Below are positions 8,657-18,235 of a stretch of 53,125 bases of DNA, in pieces (position 1 is the stretch's first letter; every line of letters starts with the position of its first letter). This DNA comes from Peptostreptococcaceae bacterium. Lineage in GTDB: Bacteria > Bacillota > Clostridia > Peptostreptococcales > Anaerovoracaceae. The notes below the pieces were generated by a model. The model saw only the letters and a program-made list of their open reading frames with translations, was not told the DNA's origin and did not search any database. The DNA lies in NCBI GenBank assembly GCA_016650175.1, contig JAENWG010000006.1:1-53125 (forward strand). The letters run 5' to 3'. The position numbers and the translations under genes are program-made.

Positions 8657-9877
8657 TTAAGCAGTAGGCATATTACTAATTATGTACTTCGCAATTTCTA
8701 CAGAATTTTTCATTCCTTCAACAGTAATATGTTCATACGGACCATGAAACGCATAACCACCTGTTCCCAAATTAGGACAAGGTAAGCCATTATTTGTTAA
8801 AGTGGCTCCATCTGTTCCGCCTCTAATAGGACTACATTTGAACTCTAAACCTATGCTTTTTATCGCTTCTTTACCTAGCTCTACTATATCCATATGTTGT
8901 TCCATCACCTTTAGCATGTTTAAGTAACTATCTTCAATAATTAATTCTACCGTACCTTCTGTATATTTATTATTAATATATTCGCATATATTAATACAGA
9001 GCTTTTTCCTATCTTCGAATTTGCTCATGTCATGGTCTCTCAAAATGTATTCTAATTTAGCTTCATTTACATCACCTGATATTTCGCATAGCATGATAAA
9101 ACCTTCTCTGCCTTCAGTACATTCAGGAACATCAAACCTAGGCATCATAGATTGAATCTCTGAAGCAATCGAAGCTGCATTTACCATTATATTTTTTGCT
9201 GACCCTGGGTGTACATTTTTGCCACATACTTTAAATACTGCACTTGCTGCATTAAAATTCTCATATGCCAGTTCACCTTCATAATCACCATCTAGCGTAT
9301 ACGCAAAATCCGCTTTGAAATAGTCGTAATTAAACTTGGACGCGCCCATTCCGATTTCTTCATCGGGTGTAATCCCAACCCATATATCACCATGAGGTGA
9401 TTTTTCTAAAATAATTTCTTCTATTGCAGTAAATATTTCAGCAACACCCGCTTTGTCATCAGCGCCTAGCAACGTCGTTCCATCAGTAGTAATTAACGTT
9501 TTACCTACATGTTCTTTTAAATCCGGGAAATCAGATACTGTTAATAGCTCTCCGGAACCTTTCAGCAGCACGTCTTTGCCGTTATATCCTTCTATAATTT
9601 GAGGCTTTACGTTTTCTCCCGAAAAACTCGGAGCCGTATCCATATGAGCAATTAATCCTAAAGCTTTTTTATTTTTCATTCCCTTAGTTGCTGGAAGAAA
9701 ACCATAAAGGTAACAAGACTCATCTAATACAACCTTTTTAAGCCCTAGCTCTAGTAATTCTTTTTTTAATTCTTGCCCAAGTTTAAACTGTTTTTCTGTG
9801 CTTGGTGTTTGATTGGAATCCTCTTTTGATTGTGTATCAAAGGAAACGTATCTTAATAATCTTTCATGTGCCTTCAT
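8657..9877 (-). CDS. pepT: Peptidase T (tripeptide aminopeptidase)
   Basis: 406 residues, standard PepT length. This cytoplasmic di-zinc M20 peptidase removes the N-terminal residue of tripeptides and fits a peptide- and amino-acid-using lifestyle. Visible motifs are H78-x-D80 (AHMDTAPS), GADDKAG with the second metal-site Asp, the catalytic EE in DEEIGMG, and RGGTDGATLT with GPYEH near the C-terminus. AGGAGG is upstream. It lies after the asnS terminator and before the EF-G paralogue, probably as a single gene. Confidence 0.95.
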   Translation of the reverse strand: MKAHERLLRYVSFDTQSKEDSNQTPSTEKQFKLGQELKKELLELGLKKVVLDESCYLYGFLPATKGMKNKKALGLIAHMDTAPSFSGENVKPQIIEGYNGKDVLLKGSGELLTVSDFPDLKEHVGKTLITTDGTTLLGADDKAGVAEIFTAIEEIILEKSPHGDIWVGITPDEEIGMGASKFNYDYFKADFAYTLDGDYEGELAYENFNAASAVFKVCGKNVHPGSAKNIMVNAASIASEIQSMMPRFDVPECTEGREGFIMLCEISGDVNEAKLEYILRDHDMSKFEDRKKLCINICEYINNKYTEGTVELIIEDSYLNMLKVMEQHMDIVELGKEAIKSIGLEFKCSPIRGGTDGATLTNNGLPCPNLGTGGYAFHGPYEHITVEGMKNSVEIAKYIISNMPTA

Positions 9878-9889
9878 AATTCCTCCTTC

Positions 9890-9918
9890 AAAAAAAAGGG
9901 GATGATATCATCCCCTTT
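9890..9918 (-). terminator. Terminator of the greA-lysS-asnS operon
   Basis: A perfect 18-base palindrome (GGGGATGAT/ATCATCCCC) followed on the - strand by a run of T's, between the asnS stop and the pepT start. Confidence 0.9.
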
Positions 9919-9928
9919 GTCTGTTTTA

Positions 9929-11323
9929 CTAAAATTCGGCTGTCTTTGGTGTTCTTGGGAATAGTAGTACATCTCTAATATTACTCATTCCTGTAATATA
10001 CATGATGATTCTTTCAAATCCAAGTCCATATCCTGCATGTTTGACTCCACCATATTTTCTAAGTTCTAAGTACCACCAGTAGTCCTTTTCTTTAAGGCCT
10101 GCTTCTTTCATGCGTTCTATTAGAACATCTAGTCTTTCTTCTCTTTGGCTTCCGCCTATAATTTCTCCTACCCCAGGTACAAGAAGGTCACACGCCGCAA
10201 CTGTTTTGTTGTCGTCGTTAACTCTCATATAAAAAGCTTTAATCTCTTTAGGATAATCTACCACGAATATAGGTTTTTTATATACTTCTTCTGTAAGATA
10301 TCTTTCATGTTCAGTTTGAAGGTCAATTCCCCATTCTACTGGATACTGGAATTCTTTCCCTGATTTTTTTAAGGTTTCTACAGCTTCTGTATATGTTACT
10401 CTATCGAAATCAGAATTAACTATGTTGGTAAGTTTATCTATTAACCCCTTCTCGATAAACTTATCAAAAAACTCCATCTCTTCTGGTGCTTTTTCAAGAA
10501 CATCTGTTATTATTCTTTTTATCATAGCTTCTGCCAAGTCCATATCATCTGATAAATCCGCAAATGCTATTTCCGGTTCTATCATCCAAAATTCAGAAGC
10601 ATGTCTAGCTGTATATGAATTTTCAGCTCTAAATGTAGGTCCAAAAGTATATACATTTCTAAAAGCAAGAGCCATGGTTTCCGCTTCAAGCTGACCGCTT
10701 ACAGTTAGACTAGTTTCCTTACCAAAGAAATCTTTTTTATAATCGATTTTGCCATCTTCAGCTCTAGGCAAATCTTCAAGGTCAAGAGTTGTTACTCTAA
10801 ACATTTCTCCTGCACCTTCAGCATCACTGCCTGTAACTATAGGTGTATTAACATAAACGAAATTCTGTTCTTGGAAAAAAGTATGTATAGAATATGCAAT
10901 AATAGATCTAACTCTAAATACTGCAGAAAAAGTATTACTTCTAGGTCTTAGATGTGCAATCTCTCTTAGATATTCCATGCTATGACGCTTTTTCTGTAGC
11001 GGATAATCAGAATCCGAATCAGCTTCAATTACTATTTCTTTTGCTTTAATTTCAAACGGTTGTTTAGCACCAGTTGTTATCGAAAGTGTACCTCTAACCA
11101 TAAGCGCTGCCGCAATTGGAGCCTTTGCAATTTCAGCGAAATTATCTATCATTTCGTCTTCGTATACAACCTGAACGGATTTAAAAAACGTACCATCATT
11201 AAGTTCGATAAATCCAAACTTTTTAGAATTTCTATTAGTTCTTATCCATCCTCTTACTACTACTTCACTGTTTGCATATTTTTCTGTTTCTCTAAAAATT
11301 GATTTTAATTGAATATCCTTCAA
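9929..11323 (-). CDS. asnS: Asparaginyl-tRNA synthetase
   Basis: 464 residues. Class IIb aminoacyl-tRNA synthetase that charges tRNA-Asn. An N-terminal OB-fold anticodon-binding domain (about 1-110, [10 protein letters not shown]) is followed by a catalytic domain with motif 2 ([21 protein letters not shown]) and C-terminal motif 3 ([12 protein letters not shown]). The asparaginyl subtype, as opposed to aspartyl, is supported by the overall length and the AsnS-like C-terminus ending in PRTPKTAEF. It begins 17 bases after lysS and ends at a strong terminator, so it is the last gene of that operon. Confidence 0.95.
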   Translation of the reverse strand: MKDIQLKSIFRETEKYANSEVVVRGWIRTNRNSKKFGFIELNDGTFFKSVQVVYEDEMIDNFAEIAKAPIAAALMVRGTLSITTGAKQPFEIKAKEIVIEADSDSDYPLQKKRHSMEYLREIAHLRPRSNTFSAVFRVRSIIAYSIHTFFQEQNFVYVNTPIVTGSDAEGAGEMFRVTTLDLEDLPRAEDGKIDYKKDFFGKETSLTVSGQLEAETMALAFRNVYTFGPTFRAENSYTARHASEFWMIEPEIAFADLSDDMDLAEAMIKRIITDVLEKAPEEMEFFDKFIEKGLIDKLTNIVNSDFDRVTYTEAVETLKKSGKEFQYPVEWGIDLQTEHERYLTEEVYKKPIFVVDYPKEIKAFYMRVNDDNKTVAACDLLVPGVGEIIGGSQREERLDVLIERMKEAGLKEKDYWWYLELRKYGGVKHAGYGLGFERIIMYITGMSNIRDVLLFPRTPKTAEF

Positions 11324-11340
11324 CTTAACGTCTCCTTAAT

Positions 11341-12870
11341 TTATTTTTCTGGCTTCATAGTAGGGAATAATATGACATCACGAATAGTAGGTGAGTTAGT
11401 AATAAGCATTATAACTCTATCTATTCCAATGCCAAGTCCACCTGTCGGAGGCAATCCTACTTCTAACGCATTGACAAAGTCCATATCCATTGGATGTGCT
11501 TCATCATCTTCCCCTGTATCTCTTTGTCCTTGCTGTTCAACAAATCTTTCATATTGATCTATAGGGTCATTAAGCTCAGAAAAAGCGTTTGCTATTTCCC
11601 AACCATTTATATATGCTTCGAATCTTCTTGTAATTCTAGGGTCTACTGGATCCCTCTTCGCTAAAGGAGAAATTTCCACAGGATGCCCTGTAACAAATAC
11701 AGGTCCATCTAATAAGCCCGGTACATCTTCACAAAAATCCTCAAACATTTCAGCAATTATTTTGCCTCTTGTAAATGCTTTAACATGTTCTTTTTTCATT
11801 CCGTATTCGATAGCAGCTTTTCTTGAATCTTCATCACTATCAATTTTATTGAAATCAACTCCCGTTACATCTCTAACTGCATCTGTCATGTCAAGTTTTC
11901 TCCACGGAGGAGTAACATCAAAGTCCTTGCCTTGATAAGAAATAATCGGTGTTCCGTTCGTTGCTATAGCAGCCTTGTAAACTACTTGCTCCGTAACGTC
12001 CATTACACTTTCCATATTTCCATATGCCATGTAGCATTCCATAGATGTAAACTCAGGATTATGGTTCTTGTCCATGCCTTCATTTCTAAACATCTTGCCC
12101 ATTTCATAAACTCTATCTAATCCGCCCACAATAAGTCTTTTTAAGTAAAGTTCGTTAGCTATTCTCATACCTAATTCCATGTCTAACGTATTATGATGAG
12201 TTAAGAACGGTCTTGCATTTGCTCCGCCTGATACTGGTGCAAGTATTGGAGTTTCTACTTCTAAGAATCCAAAGTCATCTTCTAAAACTCTCTTTATGGT
12301 ATGAAGTATGTTAGTTCTCTTTATGAATGTCTCTTTGACCTCTTCATTTACAATTAAGTCTACGTATCTTTGTCTATATCTAATATCCACGTCTTTTAAA
12401 CCTTGGAATTTATTAGGAAGCACCTGTAATGATTTTGTTAATAGTTCAAGTGTAGAAACTCTTATTGATATTTCTCCATGTCTAGTAACAAATACAGTAC
12501 CTTTGATACCAACAATGTCTCCTATATCATATGTTTTAAAATAATCATAGTTTTCTTCACCGATTTCATCTTTTCTTACGTAACACTGAATTCTACCTTG
12601 CTTATCTTGGATATCGATGAAAGAAGCTTTCCCCATCTGTCTGAATGCCATTATTCTTCCTGCACAAGAAACCTCTTTGCCTTCAATATCTTCAAATTTC
12701 TTTTTAATATCTCCACTATGTTCAGTTATATCCCAGGTTTCATGAAGATAAGGGTTTCTACCAGCAGCTTGTAACTTTGCTAGTTTATCTCTTCTTATTT
12801 GTCTTTGTTCGGTTATCTTCTCTGGGGTTAACTCAACATCAGGGTTATTATTTATCTCTTGATTACTCAT
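11341..12870 (-). CDS. lysS: Lysyl-tRNA synthetase (class II)
   Basis: 509 residues. An N-terminal OB-fold (about 60-160) leads into the class II core with motif 1 (VETPILAPVSGGANARPF), motif 2 (FRNEGMDKNHNPEFTSMECYMAYGN) and motif 3 (GLGIGIDRVIML), all intact. It charges tRNA-Lys. It is flanked by greA (20 bases upstream) and asnS (17 bases downstream). The greA-lysS order is common in Firmicutes; asnS as the next gene is less common. The intergenic spaces are too short for a T-box, so control must come from further upstream. Confidence 0.97.
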   Translation of the reverse strand: MSNQEINNNPDVELTPEKITEQRQIRRDKLAKLQAAGRNPYLHETWDITEHSGDIKKKFEDIEGKEVSCAGRIMAFRQMGKASFIDIQDKQGRIQCYVRKDEIGEENYDYFKTYDIGDIVGIKGTVFVTRHGEISIRVSTLELLTKSLQVLPNKFQGLKDVDIRYRQRYVDLIVNEEVKETFIKRTNILHTIKRVLEDDFGFLEVETPILAPVSGGANARPFLTHHNTLDMELGMRIANELYLKRLIVGGLDRVYEMGKMFRNEGMDKNHNPEFTSMECYMAYGNMESVMDVTEQVVYKAAIATNGTPIISYQGKDFDVTPPWRKLDMTDAVRDVTGVDFNKIDSDEDSRKAAIEYGMKKEHVKAFTRGKIIAEMFEDFCEDVPGLLDGPVFVTGHPVEISPLAKRDPVDPRITRRFEAYINGWEIANAFSELNDPIDQYERFVEQQGQRDTGEDDEAHPMDMDFVNALEVGLPPTGGLGIGIDRVIMLITNSPTIRDVILFPTMKPEK

Positions 12871-12890
12871 AGCTTCTCCTCTTTTTCGCC

Positions 12891-13382
12891 TTACTTTTCT
12901 ATACTTAAAATCTTGTATTTAGAAATTCCATCAGGAATCTGTATTTCTATTTTTGCTCCTCTTTTTTTACCAAGAAGACTTTTTCCTAATATAGATTCGC
13001 AACTAAGCTTACCGTCAAAAGGATCTGCTTCTGTCGAACCTACTACAATGAATGATAGCTCTTCTTTACTGCCTAAGTCCTTAACTTTAACTGTAAGTCC
13101 TACGCTAACAATATCAGCATTAAGTTCTTCACTCTTAACGACGTTTGCATTTCTAATTCTGGATTCTAAGAAATTAATTCTTTCTTCCAATTCTGCTTGT
13201 TCATCCTTAGCCGCATCATATTCTGCATTTTCGGATAAATCTCCGTAAGAAATAGCTTCTTTTAATCTTCCAGCAACTTCTTTACGTTTTACTGCTACTA
13301 ATTCATCTAGTTCATTTACAAGATTGTCGTAACCTGCTTGCGTAATATGGTTTTCTGCATTGTACAAATTATCTTTAGTCAT
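12891..13382 (-). CDS. greA: Transcription elongation factor GreA
   Basis: 163 residues. GreA stimulates transcript cleavage by stalled RNA polymerase. The N-terminal antiparallel coiled coil (about 5-80) carries the tip motif GDLSENAEYDAAKDEQ with the acidic residues needed for cleavage. The C-terminal FKBP-like domain has GSTEADPFDGKLSCESILG and the usual SPLG-like segment (SLLGKKRGAKIEI). It lies 21 bases after the racemase gene, in the same apparent operon. Confidence 0.95.
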   Translation of the reverse strand: MTKDNLYNAENHITQAGYDNLVNELDELVAVKRKEVAGRLKEAISYGDLSENAEYDAAKDEQAELEERINFLESRIRNANVVKSEELNADIVSVGLTVKVKDLGSKEELSFIVVGSTEADPFDGKLSCESILGKSLLGKKRGAKIEIQIPDGISKYKILSIEK

Positions 13383-13403
13383 ATATCTTTTCCTCCTGTG
13401 TTT

Positions 13404-14495
13404 TTACACATAATTTATTTTTACATTATTAGAACTAGTTATATATACCACAGTCGCATAGCATACGTCAAATTCTACAATATCTCCAACTTTAAAATCT
13501 CTACTTGCATCTTCAATATCTATTATAGTATGGTCTGAAGATGCACCCATTATTTCTATGCCTTCATCAACTGGTAACAATTCATTTGGGTCACCATAAT
13601 CAACTCTGCCTATACCTAGAAGCATTCTATCTCTCATGCCTCTGTCTACGTAATCGGGTCTGTGACCGAACGCATCTACACCAACTTCTCCAACAGGATG
13701 AGAAGGTTTTTTCTTTACTTCTATGACTTCTGCCTTAATTTTAAACACATCATCATGTAAAGTGCTCATATCATACCCATAAATTACACCTAAATCTCTA
13801 GCTAATAGGATACCTTCTCCTATTCTTAGGTGATTAATTCTCTTCGGCATATCTCCATCCCAAAGTCTCATAAGACTACTAGTTGCTCCGCCCGAAACAA
13901 ATTCAAGTTCTCTTCCGATTCTTTCTTCAATTCTTTCTGCTAGTCCAACTAATTCGTTTAACTTATCTGGAGTGGGAAGTATTGAACCATAGCATCCGAC
14001 ATTTGTACCGATACCGGCTAATGTTAAATTTTGTAAATTTTCGTCTACCCAAACTGCCGTTTCTACTAGTTCGTCCTTGTCCCAAAAACCTTCTCTCAAA
14101 TCTCCTAAATCAGTCATTATAATTACTTTATGCTGTTTATCTTGGATTCTAGCTTCATTATTAAGGGCCTTTAAAACTTCAACCTCGCTGTTTAAACTAA
14201 TTTCCGTCAATTCGACAACATCTTTAACTTCACTAAGCATAGGTATTCTGATTAACATAAAACTAGCATCTATACCAAATTTTTTACATTCTGAAACTTG
14301 ATCTAATCTGGACGTACCTATTATTTCTACTCCGCCTTCTAAGTATTGTTTTGCTATTAGCGGAAGACCTGATGCACCTTTAATGACTCCTGTCATCGTA
14401 ATACCGTTATCCTTGCATCTTTCATTAATCTTTTTAACGTTGTGTCTTAATTTTTCAAGATTAATATCCACCCTCGGGTAACCCAATTTGTTCAT
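13404..14495 (-). CDS. orr: Ornithine racemase-type PLP enzyme
   Basis: 363 residues of the alanine-racemase fold type III family, matching the ornithine racemase branch. The PLP-binding lysine is K39 in GVIKGASGLP. The barrel has GIGTNVGCYG and FVSGGATSSLMRL, and the C-terminal beta domain is short. In Stickland-type ornithine oxidation this enzyme converts L-ornithine to D-ornithine for the OraSE aminomutase, and the rest of that pathway is encoded at 40.8-48.0 kb. Here the gene lies between an acyl-ligase gene (32 bases upstream) and greA (21 bases downstream). Substrate is inferred from family resemblance and the presence of the ora genes; a broader amino-acid racemase is possible. Confidence 0.82.
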   Translation of the reverse strand: MNKLGYPRVDINLEKLRHNVKKINERCKDNGITMTGVIKGASGLPLIAKQYLEGGVEIIGTSRLDQVSECKKFGIDASFMLIRIPMLSEVKDVVELTEISLNSEVEVLKALNNEARIQDKQHKVIIMTDLGDLREGFWDKDELVETAVWVDENLQNLTLAGIGTNVGCYGSILPTPDKLNELVGLAERIEERIGRELEFVSGGATSSLMRLWDGDMPKRINHLRIGEGILLARDLGVIYGYDMSTLHDDVFKIKAEVIEVKKKPSHPVGEVGVDAFGHRPDYVDRGMRDRMLLGIGRVDYGDPNELLPVDEGIEIMGASSDHTIIDIEDASRDFKVGDIVEFDVCYATVVYITSSNNVKINYV

Positions 14496-14527
14496 TATAG
14501 CCTCCAGTCTTCATATAAAATAACTGT

Positions 14528-17500
14528 TTAATTTGTTTTGTTATTATCTACAAAACGTTTAATCTTTTTACCTGTGGTTTTTTCAAATTCTTCTTTTCTA
14601 ATAATAACACTTTTTACCTTCTTAAACAAAGGTAAATCTGTGTTGATTTTATCAATTTCGTTCCAAATTAGTTCACGAACCTGTTCATCAGTGTATTCAT
14701 CTCCAAGTGCTTCTTTTAGTTCCTCTGCGTCAGTAGTAACAGTCGCTGTTATCTTTTTATTGTTTAATTCTTTATCGTCTGCCCATACCATTGATTCTGT
14801 GATATACGGAATCTTTCCTAGGTAGTATTCAAGTTCTTCTGGATATACGTTTTTACCGTTTGCTGTAATTATTACACTCTTTGCTCTTCCAGTTATATAT
14901 ACATATCCATCTTCATCTAGATATCCTAAATCTCCTGTGTGGAACCATCCGTCTTTAAGTACTTTCGCACTTTCCTCTGGCTTATTGTAATATCCCATCA
15001 TTACATTATCACCTTTGAAACAGATTTCTCCAACGCCTTCATCATCTTTATCTTCGATTTTAGTTTGCATATTAGGCAATACATAACCTACTGATTTATT
15101 TCTCATCGCTTTAGGAACATCTGGGTTTAATGCTACCATAGGTGAACACTCTGTTAATCCATATCCTTGAACAGCAACAATTCCTAAATCATTAAAGAAC
15201 TGTAAAATATTGGGGTCTATTGCAGCTCCTCCTGATATAAATGCTCTAATTCGTCCACCAAAAGCATCCATTATTTCTGCGGAAGCTTTTTTAGAAATAT
15301 TAAGTCCTATTTTTTTAGTTACTCTATTGGCTTTTAATAATGCCCTAAGTTGCTTTTCTTTTCCTTTTTTTCTAACTCCTTGAATTATCTTCTTATAGAA
15401 GTTTTCTAGAATTAGAGGTACTGCAAGAACCATTGTAGGTCTTACTTCCTGAATGTTTTTTAGTATGTGTTTCAGACCTTCACAAAATGCTAAAGATGCA
15501 CCACAATAAAGAGCCATTAGGAAGCTACATGTGCATTCATATGTATGATGTATAGGCAATATTGAGAAGAATATATCTTCAGGATTTACATTTAATATTG
15601 TAGGTGCGTTCATGACATCTACTACTAAGTTCTTATTAGAAAGCATTACGCCTTTAGCTATTCCAGTAGTACCTGATGTAAACAATATTACTGCCATATC
15701 TTCATTAACGATTTCAGCATTTATATATTCTACATTGCCTTTTGCAATTGAATATTTTCCAGCTTCTACTTGTTTAAACCACGATTTAACTCCGGTTTCT
15801 TCATCGTCATCGTCAGCGTTCATGTTTATTAAAAGTTCCAATTGGGAATCTCCGCTGTTTTTTATATTAAGAAACATATCTTTAAATTTATCGCCTAGAA
15901 TAACGCAGCTAACTTCAGCTTCAATTACAAGCTGCTTAAGTTCGTTTTCGCTTAATTCCTTATCTAAAGGTATTACTACTCCAACTCCACCTATAACTGC
16001 TAAATAACTAGCTGCCCATTGATAACAGTTGTCACCAATTATTGCAATTCTTTTATCTTTCATTTCCGCATTAATAAGAGATGTTCCTAATCCATTTACT
16101 TCTTCATACGCTCTTTTGTACGTTATCTGAGTATATGTTTCATCGCGTTTAAATTTCTGATGAAACATCGGTCTATCTCCGTATAGCTCTACACTTGTTC
16201 TAAACATCTGTCTAACGTCTGTAAGAGGTCTTCTGTGAGTATATCTAATGTTTTTGTCTTCAGAATTTCTAAGGCTTTCCATCATTTTTTCAGAATACTC
16301 TAATTCTTTAGCTTTTATTTCTCCGTAATTCAATGTTTTTCCCTTTTCTTTCTTAATTTTTTTTATGTCTAAATTACTTTTCTCAAATCTTTTAATCTTT
16401 TGAGTTGTAGTTTTTATAAAATCTTCATCTCTAATTCCGATTCGTATAACACGTTTATATGCAGGCATTTTTTTGTTTGCCCTATCAACTTCATCATAAA
16501 TGAAATTGTAAACATCTATATCTTTAGTTATTCCCTCTTCCTCAAGAGCCTTGTAGTCAGGATAAATAACCGCAGTTACCACATTTGTTTCATCTCCGTA
16601 GACTAAAACTTGATCTATTGCCTTACTTTGTTTTAGATAGTATTCTACACCTTCAGGAAATATGTTCTTACCTCCCTTTGTTACTATTACGCTCTTTTTC
16701 CTACCTGTTATATATAGGAAACCTTCATCATCAAAGTAGCCTAGATCTCCTGTATGTAGCCATCCGTCTTTTAATACTTCTGCTGTACTTTCGGAATCTT
16801 TGTAGTATCCTATCATGACCGATGTACCTTTACAAATTATTTCACCAATACCGTCTTCATCTTGATCTATTATTCTAACTTCTGTACCTGGCATAGGTTT
16901 TCCTGCCGATCCAGCTTTACTGTATCTATCTAAATTAACAGCTATGATTGGTGAATTCTCGGTCATTCCATAACCTTGAATCATCGGAAATCCCATAGCT
17001 TCAAAATCTTCTATTACATTCGGGTCTATCGCTGCTCCACCTGCTATAAATATATATGGATTTTCACCAAGAACTTTATGTACAGACTTGAACATTCTTT
17101 TAGTAGCCTTTGGGTTATTTCTTAGATTTAATTTCTTTGAAATATTTATAGCCCTTCTTAACTTTTCTGCGCTACCTTCTTTTTCGGCTTTTTTCCATAT
17201 TTTTTTATGAATGCTTTCAAATATTAGTGGAACTCCAAGCATAACATCTGCATCAACTTCCAGCATATTACTTTGAAGATATTTTAATCCCTCACATATT
17301 GCTACACACATGCCTTGATAAAAACCTGTAAATACATGGCATGTCATTTCATATGCATGGTGCATAGGTAATACTGATAATCCTATTTTGCCTGTTGGTA
17401 TATCTACATATTTGGACATGTTAAATACATTTTGAGTTATATTGCTGTTTGACAGCATTACACCTTTAGCAACTCCTGTGGTTCCGGATGTGAAAAGTAT

Positions 17501-18073
17501 AGCTGCTAAATCATCCGGTTTAACTTCTCTTTTAAAATAGCTTAGGTTCCCATCATTTACTAATTTCTCACCCTTTTTCAGTAGCTCCTTCATTGTATAG
17601 TCCGAATTAGGTAAACTATCATCTGAAAAAGTGATCAGGTGTTTTAGTGTTTTGGTTTCTTCTTTTAAACCAGAAACTATACTTTCTAACGTTTCTGAAT
17701 ATAATAGAACTTCTATATCTGCCCTATCAACTAAATGTACGATTTCTTCTCTAGGTAAATATCTATCTAGTGGTACTATTACTCCAACTCCACATACTGT
17801 AGCAAAATATGATAATAACCACTCGTAACTGTTTTCACCGATTATACCTATTTTTTTATCTGCTAATCCCATTTCTAAAAGTGCTGTTCCAAGTTTTTCA
17901 ATATCATTTTTCACTTGGCCGAACTTAATAGATCTGAACTCGCCCTTATGCTCATCTTTAACCATATATGCCGGCAAATCTTCGTAAAGAAGTGTGCTGT
18001 TTAATATGAGTTCTTTTATAGTCTCTATGTAATTTACTTCATATAAATTTTGTTCGTATTTTTTATCATTCAT
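14528..18073 (-). CDS. Tandem-duplicated AMP-forming acyl-CoA ligase fusion
   Basis: 1181 residues made of two consecutive long-chain acyl-CoA-synthetase-like units. Unit 1 (about 1-600) carries the P-loop ILFTSGTTGVAKG at 192-204, GYGMTENSP, the HTGDLGYFDDEG hinge and a C-terminal K-containing TTTQKIKRF. Unit 2 (about 620-1181) repeats the whole series: ILFTSGTTGIAKG near residue 800, GYGLTECSP, HTGDLGYLDEDG and TTGKKIKRF. Both units look catalytically complete, and no carrier or other domain is visible between them. The family activates fatty acids as acyl-AMP for CoA or another acceptor. It is first gene of the apparent orr-greA-lysS-asnS operon. Substrate unknown. Confidence 0.87.
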   Translation of the reverse strand: MNDKKYEQNLYEVNYIETIKELILNSTLLYEDLPAYMVKDEHKGEFRSIKFGQVKNDIEKLGTALLEMGLADKKIGIIGENSYEWLLSYFATVCGVGVIVPLDRYLPREEIVHLVDRADIEVLLYSETLESIVSGLKEETKTLKHLITFSDDSLPNSDYTMKELLKKGEKLVNDGNLSYFKREVKPDDLAAILFTSGTTGVAKGVMLSNSNITQNVFNMSKYVDIPTGKIGLSVLPMHHAYEMTCHVFTGFYQGMCVAICEGLKYLQSNMLEVDADVMLGVPLIFESIHKKIWKKAEKEGSAEKLRRAINISKKLNLRNNPKATKRMFKSVHKVLGENPYIFIAGGAAIDPNVIEDFEAMGFPMIQGYGMTENSPIIAVNLDRYSKAGSAGKPMPGTEVRIIDQDEDGIGEIICKGTSVMIGYYKDSESTAEVLKDGWLHTGDLGYFDDEGFLYITGRKKSVIVTKGGKNIFPEGVEYYLKQSKAIDQVLVYGDETNVVTAVIYPDYKALEEEGITKDIDVYNFIYDEVDRANKKMPAYKRVIRIGIRDEDFIKTTTQKIKRFEKSNLDIKKIKKEKGKTLNYGEIKAKELEYSEKMMESLRNSEDKNIRYTHRRPLTDVRQMFRTSVELYGDRPMFHQKFKRDETYTQITYKRAYEEVNGLGTSLINAEMKDKRIAIIGDNCYQWAASYLAVIGGVGVVIPLDKELSENELKQLVIEAEVSCVILGDKFKDMFLNIKNSGDSQLELLINMNADDDDEETGVKSWFKQVEAGKYSIAKGNVEYINAEIVNEDMAVILFTSGTTGIAKGVMLSNKNLVVDVMNAPTILNVNPEDIFFSILPIHHTYECTCSFLMALYCGASLAFCEGLKHILKNIQEVRPTMVLAVPLILENFYKKIIQGVRKKGKEKQLRALLKANRVTKKIGLNISKKASAEIMDAFGGRIRAFISGGAAIDPNILQFFNDLGIVAVQGYGLTECSPMVALNPDVPKAMRNKSVGYVLPNMQTKIEDKDDEGVGEICFKGDNVMMGYYNKPEESAKVLKDGWFHTGDLGYLDEDGYVYITGRAKSVIITANGKNVYPEELEYYLGKIPYITESMVWADDKELNNKKITATVTTDAEELKEALGDEYTDEQVRELIWNEIDKINTDLPLFKKVKSVIIRKEEFEKTTGKKIKRFVDNNKTN

Positions 18074-18105
18074 AACTATACCCTACATCTTTAAATTAAA
18101 AATTA

Positions 18106-18127
18106 AAATGAGCACAACTGCTCATTT
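18106..18127 (-). promoter_or_regulatory. Leader hairpin before the acyl-ligase gene (attenuator-like)
   Basis: Perfect 9-bp inverted repeat (AAATGAGCA / TGCTCATTT, four-base loop). On the - strand it is followed by TTTTAATTTTT and lies between the promoter and the start codon. It looks like an intrinsic terminator placed inside the leader, so it could be an attenuator. No competing antiterminator was recognised. Confidence 0.5.
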
Positions 18128-18148
18128 AACTAGATTATACATCATAGA

Positions 18149-18177
18149 ATTGTAACACTTAGACCTCTGAATGTCAA
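18149..18177 (-). promoter_or_regulatory. Promoter of the acyl-ligase/orr/greA/lysS/asnS operon
   Basis: On the - strand, a consensus TTGACA (18172-18177), a 17-base spacer and TACAAT (18149-18154). The leader to the ATG is roughly 70 bases and contains the hairpin at 18106-18127. Confidence 0.7.
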
Positions 18178-18208
18178 GAATCGGAAGAGTTTTATACACA
18201 CGAGGGAA

Positions 18209-18235
18209 TAAAAAAAAAGAGAATTAAATTCTCCC
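18209..18235 (-). terminator. Terminator after the GNAT gene
   Basis: A short A/T-rich inverted repeat (GAGAATT/AATTCTC, tight centre) overlaps the GNAT stop and is followed on the - strand by nine T's. The stem is weak but the T-run is long. Confidence 0.6.

Noticed and set aside
12871-13403. T-box or similar leader for lysS/asnS
   Set aside because: Gaps in front of asnS, lysS and greA are 17-21 bases, too short for a T-box, and no T-box sequence was seen in the operon leader at 18074-18150.
15612-16007. 131-residue open frame on the + strand inside the acyl-ligase gene
   Set aside because: It lies antisense to conserved ligase sequence, has no ribosome site and no recognisable protein features. 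The same applies to other long antisense frames, such as 28767-29228 (153 residues), 19817-20218 and 12859-13248.
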